Positions 42,508-51,438 of a stretch of 64,000 bases of DNA are shown here, piece after piece. The first letter of the stretch is position 1, and the number at the start of each line of letters is the position of its first letter. This DNA is from an uncultured Bacteroidales bacterium (GTDB lineage Bacteria; Bacteroidota; Bacteroidia; Bacteroidales; UBA11471). The DNA lies in contig CANQDQ010000005.1 of the NCBI GenBank assembly GCA_947593515.1, positions 1 to 64,000 of the forward strand, written 5' to 3'. Under the pieces are notes generated by a model that was not told where the DNA came from, ran no database searches, and was given only the letters and a program-made list of their open reading frames with translations. The position numbers were made by a program, and so were the translations under genes.

Positions 42508-43842
42508 TTATCCGAAAAGTTTCTCCAATTTATACAGTACCGTATTCAGACAGAATACCATGACGTGGTCGTTGGCTTCTATCTGCGTATTGCCGTTTAC
42601 AATCATCGCTTTTCCGTCGCGTATGAGACCGCCGAGCGTCAGGTCGCGCGGCAAGTCCAAATCTTTGACCGGCTTTTTCGTAATGGCTGCGCCCTCTTTA
42701 ACGACAAGTTCCGCCACTTCGGCATCGGAAAGGGCAAGGCATTTGGCGTTCGACGAATCTTCGTCGAGCAGTATTTGGAAAATGCGGCTGGCGGCAAGCA
42801 GTTTCTTGTTGATGACCGAACCGATGTCCAGTCCTTCTGCCGTAGGAATAAGCGAGAGGTTTTCGACTTCGGCTATCGTCTTGATTACCCCGAAGCGTTT
42901 GGCGGTGAGGCAGGCGAGAATATTGGTTTCTGCGCTGTCGGTCAGCGCGATGAAAGCGTCGGTATCCTGTATGCCCTCTTCCAGAAGCACTTCGGTGTCG
43001 CAGGCATCGCCGTTGATGATAGGAATGTCGGGTATCTTTTCGGCGAGCTGGTAGCAGCGGTCTTTGTCGATTTCGATGATTTTCATGCGCATCGACTCCG
43101 GCAGTATGCGGGCGAGCCGTATGGCGATGCGGCTGCCGCCCATCACCAATATCTTGCGGACGTCGATTTCTATTTTTCCGGTCAGCTGCTGTATGTCGTG
43201 TATATGTTCGGGCGTGGTGGTGAAATACACGATGTCGCCTGCCTCTATGATGTCGGAGCCGCGCGGTATGATGGTTTCCGACTTACGCCGTATGGCGGCG
43301 ATGTGGTAGAGCAGGTGCGTCTTGTTCAGCTCGAAAAGTTTCTGATTGAGAATGTGGGCGTTTTCGCGTATTTTCGCTCCGATGAGTATCAGTTCGCCGT
43401 TGCATAGCTCGAACCAGTTGCGCGCCCAGTTGTGGCTCAGAGCGGTAATCATTTCTTCGGCAGCCAGCATTTCAGGATAGATAAGGTCGTCGACCCCCAT
43501 CGCCTTGAAATGTTCGCGGTTTTCGGGCAGCATATATTCGTAGTTGTCGATGCGCGCCACCGTTTTGCGGCTGCCCAGATGTTTGGCGAGCTGGCAGGCT
43601 AAAATGTTCCGTGTCTCCGACGGCATGACGCCGATGAACAGGTCGGCATTGCCTACATTCGCCTGTTCCAAAATGTGGATAGAGGTGGGCGAGCCGGTAA
43701 CGGTCATCAGGTTGTAATTGGAATCGAGCCATCGCAACGTTTCCACGTCGGTATCGATGAGGACGATATCCAACTCTTCTTTTGAAAGCAGCTTTGCCAA
43801 ATGGACGCCTACTTCACCCGCACCTGCGATAACGATTTTCAT
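42508..43842 (-). CDS. trkA: Trk system regulatory protein TrkA
   Basis: A 444-aa peripheral protein with two tandem RCK units: N-terminal GAGEVGVHLAKLLSKEELDIVLIDTD (about 6) and second Rossmann MGGSRIAIRLARILPE (about 235), each followed by a TrkA-C domain. It gates TrkH by binding nucleotide (NAD(H)/ATP/ADP). It sits 21 bases after dxs, so an isoprenoid gene heads the potassium operon. Confidence 0.95.
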   Translation of the reverse strand: MKIVIAGAGEVGVHLAKLLSKEELDIVLIDTDVETLRWLDSNYNLMTVTGSPTSIHILEQANVGNADLFIGVMPSETRNILACQLAKHLGSRKTVARIDNYEYMLPENREHFKAMGVDDLIYPEMLAAEEMITALSHNWARNWFELCNGELILIGAKIRENAHILNQKLFELNKTHLLYHIAAIRRKSETIIPRGSDIIEAGDIVYFTTTPEHIHDIQQLTGKIEIDVRKILVMGGSRIAIRLARILPESMRMKIIEIDKDRCYQLAEKIPDIPIINGDACDTEVLLEEGIQDTDAFIALTDSAETNILACLTAKRFGVIKTIAEVENLSLIPTAEGLDIGSVINKKLLAASRIFQILLDEDSSNAKCLALSDAEVAELVVKEGAAITKKPVKDLDLPRDLTLGGLIRDGKAMIVNGNTQIEANDHVMVFCLNTVLYKLEKLFG

Positions 43843-43863
43843 ATTGTAAAAATTTTTACCTTT

Positions 43864-45780
43864 CTATTGTTTCGCGCCGCCGCGCACGCATTCCGCTATG
43901 GCTGCGACGATGCTTTCTTCGTCCATGCCGCACAGGGTGTACAGCTCGGCTACGCTTCCGTGTTCGACGAAACGGTCGGGCAACCCGATGCGCTTTATGT
44001 GGGGCGTATAGCCGTTTTCCGCCATAAATTCCATGACTGCGCTGCCCAATCCGCCGTTCACTATACCGTCTTCCAGCGTGATGATGTGTTTGTATTTCCG
44101 TCCGATTTCATGCAATATTTCCGTGTCTATCGGTTTCAGAAATATCATGTCGTAGAGGGCTGCCGATATGCCTTGTGCGCGGACTTTCTCCACCGCTTTC
44201 TGCGCTATCTTGCCGATAGGTCCGATGGCGACGAGGGCGATGTCGGTGCCGTCGGCAAGGCGGCGACCTTTTCCTGTTTCGAGCAACTGCATGGGGCATT
44301 GCCATTCCACCTGCGACCCGCGCCCGCGCGGGTAGCGTATGGTGAAACACCCGTTGGCTTTTTGCGCCGTAAACATCAGGTGGCGCAGGTAGTGTTCGTC
44401 GATGGGCGACGCGATGGTCATGTTGGGAATGCACCGCATATAGGCAAGGTCGAATGCTCCGTGGTGCGTGGCGCCGTCTTCGCCGACCAGACCGGCGCGG
44501 TCGAGGCAGAACACGACGTGCAGGTTTTGTATGGCGACGTCGTGTATCACTTCGTCGAAAGCCCGCTGCATAAACGAAGAATAGATGTTGCAATAGGGGA
44601 TAAGCCCCTCTTTGGCAAGCCCTCCCGAAAACGTTACGGCGTGTTCTTCGGCTATTCCCACATCGAACGTGCGACGCGGATATTTTTCCATCATGTACGT
44701 CATGGAGCAGCCGGTGGGCATGGCGGGGGTGATGCCCACGATTCTTTCGTCGGCATCTGCCAGTTCCACCAATGTGTGTCCGAATACGTCTTGGAAACGG
44801 GGTGGCAGATTCGTTTCGTCCGGCAACAGCCGTTCGCCCGTTTCTTTGTTGAACCGACCCGGTGCGTGCCACGTCGTGGCATCTTTCTCGGCAGGGGCGT
44901 AGCCTTTGCCTTTTACGGTCTTGATATGCAGGATTTTCGGCCCCGACATATCCTTGATGTTGTTCAGCACCCGCACGAGATGTTTCACGTCGTGTCCGTC
45001 TATCGGTCCGAAATAGCGAATGTTCATGCCCTCGAAAATGTTTTGATGTCGGGCGATGAGGGCTTTCAGGCTGTTGTTGAAGCGCAGTATGGCGCCTCGC
45101 TGTTTTTCGGAGATGAGGCGCATACGCACCAGCAGACGATAGAGTTTGTACCGTATGTTGTTGTACAGCGGCAGCGTGTTGAATCGGGAGAGGTATTTAT
45201 GAAAAGCTCCGACGTTGTCGTCGATAGCCATATCGTTGTCGTTGAGAATGATAAGCAGGTTGTTCGGATTTATGGCGGCATTGTTCAACCCCTCGAAAGC
45301 CAATCCGCCGCCTATCGCTGCGTCACCTATGACGGCTACGACCAGACGGTCGGTTTCGTTTTTCAGATGGGAGGCGACCGCAAGACCCAACGCTGCCGAA
45401 ATGGAGTTGGAGGCATGACCGGCGGTGAATGTGTCGTATTCGCTTTCGGCAGGAGAGGGGAATCCGCTCAATCCTCCGAATTTGCGGTTGGTGTCGAATC
45501 GCTCCCGCCGTCCCGTCAGTATCTTATGCCCGTAGGCCTGATGCCCCACGTCCCACACGATGCGGTCGTAAGGCGTGTTCAACACGTAGTGCAGCGCCAC
45601 CGTAAGCTCCACCGTACCCAGACTCGAAGCGAAATGTCCGGGATTTTTCGAGAGCGAATCTATGATGAACTCGCGCAATTCGTTGCACACCTGCGGCAGT
45701 TGGTCGAGTTGCAGTTTCCGCAGGTCGTCGGGAATATATATGGTAGATAGTATTTCTCTTTTTTCCGTGTTCATATCCAT
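43864..45780 (-). CDS. dxs: 1-deoxy-D-xylulose-5-phosphate synthase
   Basis: A 638-aa thiamine-diphosphate enzyme that joins pyruvate and glyceraldehyde-3-phosphate, the entry to the MEP isoprenoid pathway. The TPP/metal motif is [17 protein letters not shown] (about 155); [16 protein letters not shown] and [14 protein letters not shown] are family blocks. The track start (45873) is discarded because the -7 element TATCTTTG is at 45793-45800; MDMNTEK at 45780 or MNTEK at 45774 remain possible. The + ORF 43801..45750 is a shadow. Confidence 0.95.
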   Translation of the reverse strand: MDMNTEKREILSTIYIPDDLRKLQLDQLPQVCNELREFIIDSLSKNPGHFASSLGTVELTVALHYVLNTPYDRIVWDVGHQAYGHKILTGRRERFDTNRKFGGLSGFPSPAESEYDTFTAGHASNSISAALGLAVASHLKNETDRLVVAVIGDAAIGGGLAFEGLNNAAINPNNLLIILNDNDMAIDDNVGAFHKYLSRFNTLPLYNNIRYKLYRLLVRMRLISEKQRGAILRFNNSLKALIARHQNIFEGMNIRYFGPIDGHDVKHLVRVLNNIKDMSGPKILHIKTVKGKGYAPAEKDATTWHAPGRFNKETGERLLPDETNLPPRFQDVFGHTLVELADADERIVGITPAMPTGCSMTYMMEKYPRRTFDVGIAEEHAVTFSGGLAKEGLIPYCNIYSSFMQRAFDEVIHDVAIQNLHVVFCLDRAGLVGEDGATHHGAFDLAYMRCIPNMTIASPIDEHYLRHLMFTAQKANGCFTIRYPRGRGSQVEWQCPMQLLETGKGRRLADGTDIALVAIGPIGKIAQKAVEKVRAQGISAALYDMIFLKPIDTEILHEIGRKYKHIITLEDGIVNGGLGSAVMEFMAENGYTPHIKRIGLPDRFVEHGSVAELYTLCGMDEESIVAAIAECVRGGAKQ

Positions 45781-45792
45781 GCAATAGAATTG

Positions 45793-45800
45793 CAAAGATA
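45793..45800 (-). promoter_or_regulatory. Promoter -7 element of dxs-trkA-trkH
   Basis: TATCTTTG on the minus strand, 12-20 bases before the candidate ATGs. Confidence 0.65.
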
Positions 45801-45875
45801 CGTTTTTTTTACAAGTAGATGTGTCGTAGGCAAAAATAAATGAATTTTCCTTTTTTTCCCGAAGCGACGGCATAA

Positions 45876-48347
45876 TTATTCGAACTCGACAACGGTGATG
45901 CCCGCTCCGCCGAATTGCACGTGTTCATCGTGAAAATCGCGTATGCCCGCCACGCCTTTCAGGTATTGGCGCACGAGCTGCCGCAGAATGCCCGTGCCCG
46001 TGCCGTGCAGAATGCGCACCTGCTCGGCGCCCGTCTGTATGGCGTCGTCGATGTAGTAGATGACCGCTTGCAGGGCTTCGTCGCCTCTCATGCCGCGAAT
46101 GTCTATCTCCCGACGGAAGTGCAGCTGCTTGTCCCGCATACTGTTGGCGGTATTTTCGCTCACGAAGGTGGCTTTTGCCGTCGGGTTTCGTTTTATCCGG
46201 TTGGGGCTTGTTTTTTCGAGCAATTCGGTTTTTACGGTCGTTTTCACCTGCCCGAAGACGACGGTTGCTTTTTTCCCGTTTATCTCCACCACTTCGCCGG
46301 CGGTCGATTGCCCTTGCAGGCACACGGCGTCGCCTACGGCGATGACGCTTTCTGTCGGTGCGGGTTTCGCCTCTTTCTTGGGACGGTTTTTCTTTTCCTC
46401 TTTCGCCTTTATTTTGGAAATCTTGTGGGCAATGGTATCGTCGTCGCAGCTCTCTGTTGCCAGTCCGCTTTTGAATGCGGCCAACTCCTGTCTTGCTTTT
46501 CGGGTTTTCTCCTTTTCGGCGTCGGCTTCTTTTATCGTGCGAATGGTATTTTCGATGCGGGCGTTTGCTTCGGCGACGAGTTGCTCGGCTTTCTCTTTGG
46601 CTTCTTTGAGAATGCGCTTGCGCTCTTTCTCTATCGCCTGCAAATCTGCCGAATACCGCTCGGTGATTTCGTCGAGCTGCTTTTCCCGCAGGCGGATATT
46701 CTGACGTTTGTTTTCCCAATATCGTTTGTCCCGCACGATGTCTTGCAGGTACTTGTCCATATCGATGTAGTCGGAGCCCACTTTTTCCGACGCATCGGCG
46801 ATGACCTCTTCGGGCAGTCCGATTTTGCGGGCTATCTCTATGGCGAACGAGCTGCCCGGATTGCCGATGGAGAGCTTGAACAGCGGCTGCATCAGGTGCC
46901 GGTCGTAGAGCATGGCGCCATTGACGATGCCGGCGGTATCTTCGGCAAAATGTTTCAGATTCTGGTAATGCGTGGTGATGACGCCGAAAGCCTCTTTCCG
47001 GTTAAAGCGGTCGAGCAGCGCTTCGGCTATGGCGCCGCCTATCTGCGGCTCGGTACCGCTGCCGAACTCGTCGATGAGCAGGAGGGTGGCGTTGTCGCAG
47101 TTCCGGACGAAAAATTTCATGTTCGTCAGGTGCGAGCTGTACGTACTCAGGTCGTTTTCAATCGATTGCTCGTCGCCGATGTCGATAAAGATGCGCTCGA
47201 AGACGCCCGTATGCGAATTTTCGTAAACCGGTATCAACATACCGCACTGCAACATATATTGCAACAGTCCCACCGTTTTCAGACACACCGATTTGCCGCC
47301 GGCATTCGGACCCGAAATGAGCAGTATGCGCTGTTTTTCCGTGAGCGTTATGTCGAGCGGTACGACCTGTTTCTGCTGCTTTTTCAACGCCAGATACAGA
47401 AGCGGGTGCACGGCATGATACCACTCTATCTGCCGACACTCTTCCACGTGCGGTAATAACCCGTTTATCTCCGCTGCCAACAAGGCTTTGGCGCGAATAA
47501 AATCGATGTCGGCAAGAAATTCATACGATTGCAGCAGGTCGGGCAGGGTGGGGCGCAGTTCGTCGGTGAAGCGGGTGAGAATGCGCACGATTTCGCGCCG
47601 TTCCTCCCCTTCGAGTTCCCGCACGCGGTTGTTGGCTTCCACCACTTCGGCAGGCTCCACATACACCGTTTTTCCGCTCGCCGACTCGTCGTGCACGATG
47701 CCTTGAATGCGGCGTTTGTAGGCAGGGCTTACCGGTATGACCAACCGACCGTCGCGTAGCGACGGAGCCACGTCTTTATCGACAAAACCATCGTTTTGCG
47801 CCTTTTTCAGAATCAGATTCAGACTGCGCGATATGCCTGCCGTCGTCCGGCTCAATTCGCGGCGTATCTCCGCCAATTCCGGCGACGCATTATCTTTCAC
47901 ACGACCGAATTTGTCGATGATTCGGTCGATTTTCACCAACAGCTGCGGAAATACCGCCACCTCGCTCGCCAGCGATTGCAGGTGCGGGTAGGGGCGCTCG
48001 CTCTCCTCATCGTCCGGCACGAGAAAATGCACGATGCCATTTATCGTTTCGAGCGACCGCCGCAGGTCGAAAAGCTCGGATTCATCGAGAAAAGTCCCCT
48101 CAATGCGCACGTGCTGCAACGACGGACGCACGTCGAAAAAATTGTCCGACGGAAAATTTTCCTCCGCCGACAGCAGCCGGCAAAACTCCTCCGTTTCCCG
48201 CAAGCGCGCATCGATGTCGGCAAACGAAGTCATAAACTTCATTTGCTCCACCCGCTCTTCGCCCAACGGACAAAGGCAGCGGTCGGCAATCAACCGGCGT
48301 ATCTTGTCGAACCCGATTTTCTCTTCAAAATTCTGCGGATAAAACAC
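45876..48347 (-). CDS. mutS2: MutS2 family ATPase with Smr domain
   Basis: An 823-aa protein without the MutS mismatch-recognition domain. MutS-like core and clamp occupy about 1-310, the ABC-type ATPase has Walker [15 protein letters not shown] (about 338), then a long coiled coil (about 520-640) and a C-terminal Smr domain (about 745-823; [14 protein letters not shown] and [12 protein letters not shown]). MutS2 is linked to suppression of recombination and to rescue of collided ribosomes; which applies here is unknown. The track ATG at 48407 lies upstream of the TACCTTTG -7 element (48372-48379), so the GTG at 48347 ([12 protein letters not shown]) is chosen. Confidence 0.93.
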   Translation of the reverse strand: MFYPQNFEEKIGFDKIRRLIADRCLCPLGEERVEQMKFMTSFADIDARLRETEEFCRLLSAEENFPSDNFFDVRPSLQHVRIEGTFLDESELFDLRRSLETINGIVHFLVPDDEESERPYPHLQSLASEVAVFPQLLVKIDRIIDKFGRVKDNASPELAEIRRELSRTTAGISRSLNLILKKAQNDGFVDKDVAPSLRDGRLVIPVSPAYKRRIQGIVHDESASGKTVYVEPAEVVEANNRVRELEGEERREIVRILTRFTDELRPTLPDLLQSYEFLADIDFIRAKALLAAEINGLLPHVEECRQIEWYHAVHPLLYLALKKQQKQVVPLDITLTEKQRILLISGPNAGGKSVCLKTVGLLQYMLQCGMLIPVYENSHTGVFERIFIDIGDEQSIENDLSTYSSHLTNMKFFVRNCDNATLLLIDEFGSGTEPQIGGAIAEALLDRFNRKEAFGVITTHYQNLKHFAEDTAGIVNGAMLYDRHLMQPLFKLSIGNPGSSFAIEIARKIGLPEEVIADASEKVGSDYIDMDKYLQDIVRDKRYWENKRQNIRLREKQLDEITERYSADLQAIEKERKRILKEAKEKAEQLVAEANARIENTIRTIKEADAEKEKTRKARQELAAFKSGLATESCDDDTIAHKISKIKAKEEKKNRPKKEAKPAPTESVIAVGDAVCLQGQSTAGEVVEINGKKATVVFGQVKTTVKTELLEKTSPNRIKRNPTAKATFVSENTANSMRDKQLHFRREIDIRGMRGDEALQAVIYYIDDAIQTGAEQVRILHGTGTGILRQLVRQYLKGVAGIRDFHDEHVQFGGAGITVVEFE

Positions 48348-48371
48348 AATCTTGATTACTTGAAACTGTGG

Positions 48372-48379
48372 CAAAGGTA
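48372..48379 (-). promoter_or_regulatory. Promoter -7 element of mutS2
   Basis: TACCTTTG on the minus strand, 24 bases before the GTG. It decides the start codon. Confidence 0.6.
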
Positions 48380-48428
48380 ATAAAAAAAACTCCACGTCGC
48401 TACCCACACACCTTGTAAGTATTGTCTG

Positions 48429-48461
48429 TTTGAATGATTTTTATTTAAAAGGATATTTTTG
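48429..48461 (+). promoter_or_regulatory. Promoter of a candidate small RNA
   Basis: TTTG (48429-48432), 21 bases, TATTTTTG (48454-48461). No credible gene lies downstream before a terminator. Confidence 0.6.
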
Positions 48462-48465
48462 TAAT

Positions 48466-48587
48466 GTTGCCTTTGCCGGTTGACTCTACCGTCCGATTTT
48501 TTCAACTCGCCTTGACCTTTATTGTTTTTACGGTAAAATATTGAAGAAAATGAAAAGAGGAGCTTGAAATCAGGTTCCTCTTTTTTA
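48466..48587 (+). ncRNA. Candidate small RNA, about 120 nt
   Basis: A stand-alone transcription unit is predicted: promoter at 48429-48461, then a 13-bp terminator stem (AAAAGAGGAGCTT/AGGTTCCTCTTTT, two G-T pairs, loop GAAATC, 48553-48584) with a T run. Two smaller hairpins lie between: CGGT-TGACTCT-ACCG and TTTTAC-G-GTAAAA. A 26-codon ORF (48464-48544, MLPLPVDST start) overlaps the expected transcription start and is probably chance. I do not recognise a known RNA family. The rest of 48348-48810 is AT-rich with the promoters listed; the 63-aa minus ORF there is not credible. Confidence 0.45.
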
Positions 48588-48756
48588 TAGTTTTTTTATA
48601 AGAAATATCATTGTGAAAATATATGATATATACTATTCTCATATTGTGATAATTAGAGAAATGCACGTAAAAAGTGTAAAATAATAGTTTCAATCTGTCA
48701 AAGAAAAGAAAGTTAAAAAATAAAAAAGACGCTTCCGATAAAAAAAAAATCTCCGT

Positions 48757-48790
48757 TTTGTGTGAAATATAAATTTTTTATATACCTTTG
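48757..48790 (+). promoter_or_regulatory. Promoter of the acidic protein-rsmI operon
   Basis: TTTG (48757-48760), 22 bases, TACCTTTG (48783-48790), 20 bases before the ATG. Confidence 0.65.
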
Positions 48791-48810
48791 TCGCTAAAAG
48801 GCACTGTAAA

Positions 48811-49596
48811 ATGTCCGATGTTTGCATAGAACGCATAAAAACGACGCTTTCGGAATTGCAAGAGTTGGTGGAACTTATCGCAAAAAATTCCCCAGAAACG
48901 CCGGAAATTTTATACAAAATAACTCTCGAAAAGGGGGAGTCGTTATGTGAACAGGTGAGGGCATTCATTACCGATAACAAAACGGTTGCAGCGGCAGCCG
49001 TGATGCCTGATAAAGCTATTGAAACAAGCATTCCCGTGTCGGCAGAGGCTCTTGCGAGCGACACTTCTACCGGTGTGGACGGAAAAGAAGATGAGTCGAA
49101 GCCCGAAGAAAAAAACGATTCGGCGCCGGAGACTTCCCCCTTTTCATGGGATACTTCCGATGAGGACTTTTGTCTTTTTGACGGAATTATCCCGACGAAA
49201 AAATCGTCCGATGTCCCTGCCGCAGAAGATGAAAAAGCCGAAGAATCTGCCGTACTTGCATCGGCGGAGGACGAAACTCCGGCGGCAGAAGATTCGGTTC
49301 CGGACGAATCGTCGGAGACCGTTTCCGATAAAGAAAATGAAATTTCGGCATCGGAAAATGGACAACCGGTACAGGGAAAAGAATTAGAGACTATGATGAG
49401 CATCAACGACCGTTTTCTCTTTCGGAGAGAACTTTTCGATGGAGACGGGGAGTTGATGGCGTCCGTTATCGACGCGCTCAATCATATAACGTCATACGAA
49501 GCGTCGTTGGCGTATCTGCATACGCATTTTGCGTGGGATTTCGAGTCGGAGACAGTCGGTCTGCTGTGTATGTTGATACAGCAGCGTTTTGAGTAA
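48811..49596 (+). CDS. Unknown acidic protein with conserved C-terminal module
   Basis: A 261-aa cytoplasmic protein in three parts: a helical N-terminal segment (about 1-75), a highly acidic Glu/Ser/Ala-rich disordered middle (about 75-190), and a compact C-terminal region (about 192-261; SINDRFLFRRELFDGDGELM and SYEASLAYLHTHFAWDFES). The last part resembles hypothetical proteins I have seen across Bacteroidales; I do not know a function. Only 5 bases separate it from rsmI, so the two are co-transcribed from a clear promoter. Confidence 0.75.
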   Translation: MSDVCIERIKTTLSELQELVELIAKNSPETPEILYKITLEKGESLCEQVRAFITDNKTVAAAAVMPDKAIETSIPVSAEALASDTSTGVDGKEDESKPEEKNDSAPETSPFSWDTSDEDFCLFDGIIPTKKSSDVPAAEDEKAEESAVLASAEDETPAAEDSVPDESSETVSDKENEISASENGQPVQGKELETMMSINDRFLFRRELFDGDGELMASVIDALNHITSYEASLAYLHTHFAWDFESETVGLLCMLIQQRFE

Positions 49597-49601
49597 CAGC
49601 C

Positions 49602-50321
49602 ATGTCGAAACTCTACATCGTACCCACCCCGATCGGTAATCTCGAAGACATGACGATGAGAGCCGTGCGCGTATTGCAGGAAGTCGATTGCATATTGGCG
49701 GAAGATACCCGCACCAGCGGAATCCTGCTGAAACATTACGGCATCAAAACCCGTATGCAGTCGCACCACAAATTTAATGAACGCCAAACCGTCGATGCGG
49801 TGGTCGAGCGGCTCTCTGCCGGCGAGACGATTGCATTGATTTCCGACGCAGGCACACCGGCTATTTCCGATCCGGGATTTCTTTTGGTACGGGCTTGTCG
49901 GCGGGCGGGAGTCGAAGTCGAGTGTCTGCCGGGAGCGACGGCATTCGTTCCGGCGCTTGTCGATTCGGGGTTGCCGTGCGACCGATTCGTTTTCGAGGGC
50001 TTTCTGCCCCAGAAAAAAGGTCGTGCCACCCGACTGAATGAGCTTGCGACCGAGCGGCGTACCATGATATTTTATGAGGCGCCTTTCCGATTGGTCAAGA
50101 CGTTGGAACAGATGGCTGCGGTTTTCGGTGCGGACAGACAAGTATCGGTAAGCCGTGAAATCTCAAAGATTCATGAAGAGACTCTTTGCGGTACTTTTAC
50201 CGAGCTTCTTGCCCGATATGCCGAACGGGAGCCGCGTGGTGAATGTGTAATCATAGTAGAGGGAACTTCGCTTGCGGAGGAGAAACCTCGAAAAAACATA
50301 AAAGAAAAACAACAAAAATAG
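49602..50321 (+). CDS. rsmI: 16S rRNA (cytidine1402-2'-O)-methyltransferase
   Basis: A 239-aa SAM-dependent enzyme of the tetrapyrrole-methylase fold that methylates C1402 in the decoding centre. Family signature LYIVPTPIGNLEDMTMRAVRVL at the N-terminus, EDTRTSGILLKHYGI, ISDAGTPAISDPGF and MIFYEAPFRLVKTLEQM. The Lys-rich tail (IKEKQQK) is short. It follows the acidic protein by 5 bases. Confidence 0.96.
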   Translation: MSKLYIVPTPIGNLEDMTMRAVRVLQEVDCILAEDTRTSGILLKHYGIKTRMQSHHKFNERQTVDAVVERLSAGETIALISDAGTPAISDPGFLLVRACRRAGVEVECLPGATAFVPALVDSGLPCDRFVFEGFLPQKKGRATRLNELATERRTMIFYEAPFRLVKTLEQMAAVFGADRQVSVSREISKIHEETLCGTFTELLARYAEREPRGECVIIVEGTSLAEEKPRKNIKEKQQK

Positions 50322-50345
50322 AAACAACTTTTAAAAACAAAAATT

Positions 50346-51179
50346 ATGAAAAAAGTAGTGTTAAGCATGACAGCCCTTTCGATGCTTCTTTTGGTATCTT
50401 GCCAGGGCTACAAAGATCAGATTGCTCGTTTGCAATTCCAAAACGACTCTATTGCGCAGGTAAACGCCCGCATTAGCTCCGAATTTGACGAATTGCTCCA
50501 AATGATGGACGAAATCGAAGCCGGTTTCCTGCAGGTTGAACAGACCGAAGCCGGTTTGAGCCAAGAAGACGGTGAACGTCTCAAAGCCGATATCGCTCAA
50601 ATCGTGGACATTCTCAAAGAGAACCAAGCTAAACTCGCCGATTTGGAAAAGAAATATAAATCTCGCGGCTATACTATTTCGCAATTGAACAAAACGATCG
50701 AACGCCTCAAAGCCGAAAACGAAGAAAAAGTGGCTATGATCACCCAATTGCAACAAGAACTTGCACAGCGCGATGCCCAAATCAAAGAACTCGATGCTTC
50801 TGTTGCTTCTTTGAACGACAAAGTTTCTGCTCTTTCCGCTGAGTCTGCCGAACAGCAAGGTGTTATCGGTGCACAAGACAGAGTGCTCAATACCGTATAT
50901 TACATGGTTTCCAAATATAAAGATCTCAAAGCCAACGGTGTTGTAATCAAAGGTCGTGCTCTGCAAGGCGAAGTAAACAACGCTTTGTTCACGGAAGTCG
51001 ATTTGCGCAATCTTACCTCTATTCCTTTGAATAATGTGAAAAGAGCTACTATTCTGACGGCTCATCCCGCAGGTTCTTATACTTTGGTAAAAGAAGGAAA
51101 ACGCTATACCGAACTGGCAATTACCAATCCTGCCGAATTTTGGAGCGTATCGCGTTATCTCGTAATTCGCGTTAAATAA
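50346..51179 (+). CDS. Coiled-coil lipoprotein of unknown function
   Basis: A 277-aa lipoprotein: signal peptide with lipobox LLVSC (Cys about 19), then a long coiled coil (about 20-180) rich in Glu, Gln and Lys heptads, and a C-terminal globular part (about 185-277; LNTVYYMVSKYKDLKANGVV) ending in RVK. Such architecture suits a periplasmic spacer or envelope-associated protein. Function not known. Codons look more biased (many GCT, GTT, AAA, GAA) than in neighbours, which suggests high expression. It begins 24 bases after rsmI and ends at a strong terminator. Confidence 0.78.
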   Translation: MKKVVLSMTALSMLLLVSCQGYKDQIARLQFQNDSIAQVNARISSEFDELLQMMDEIEAGFLQVEQTEAGLSQEDGERLKADIAQIVDILKENQAKLADLEKKYKSRGYTISQLNKTIERLKAENEEKVAMITQLQQELAQRDAQIKELDASVASLNDKVSALSAESAEQQGVIGAQDRVLNTVYYMVSKYKDLKANGVVIKGRALQGEVNNALFTEVDLRNLTSIPLNNVKRATILTAHPAGSYTLVKEGKRYTELAITNPAEFWSVSRYLVIRVK

Positions 51180-51200
51180 AACGGATTCACAGATAAAAAT

Positions 51201-51234
51201 AAAAAGCATCGGAATTTTTCCGATGCTTTTTTTG
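51201..51234 (+). terminator. Terminator after the coiled-coil lipoprotein gene
   Basis: AAAAGCATCGGAA/TTCCGATGCTTTT stem with a 3-base loop and a T run. Confidence 0.93.
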
Positions 51235-51373
51235 TGCTTTTATGCGACGGTATGCTTTTATTATGAAATTGACTTTTTGCCAGCAAAAGATAAATATTTT
51301 TCATCGTAAAAGAGAAAAAGTAGTAGGTAATCGCATTTAGAGTAAAAATAAAATGGCAAATTGTCAGAAAATA

Positions 51374-51404
51374 TTTGCGGACGTCAAAATAATATGTATA
51401 TTTG
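51374..51404 (+). promoter_or_regulatory. Promoter of gdhA
   Basis: TTTG (51374-51377), 19 bases, TATATTTG (51397-51404). The ATG is 34 bases further. Nothing else is seen in 51235-51438. Confidence 0.85.
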
Positions 51405-51438
51405 TAGTATTAAAAATTAACCCTTAAATCTTGACGTT

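Noticed and set aside
43801-45750. 649-aa plus-strand ORF
   Set aside because: Antisense of dxs; no recognisable domain.
45915-47456. 513-aa plus-strand ORF
   Set aside because: Antisense of mutS2.
48464-48544. 26-codon ORF in the candidate small RNA
   Set aside because: Its ATG falls at or before the predicted transcription start and it has no ribosome-binding site; kept only as a note.
48502-48693. 63-aa minus-strand ORF
   Set aside because: AT-rich chance frame crossing the terminator hairpin; no promoter or family features.
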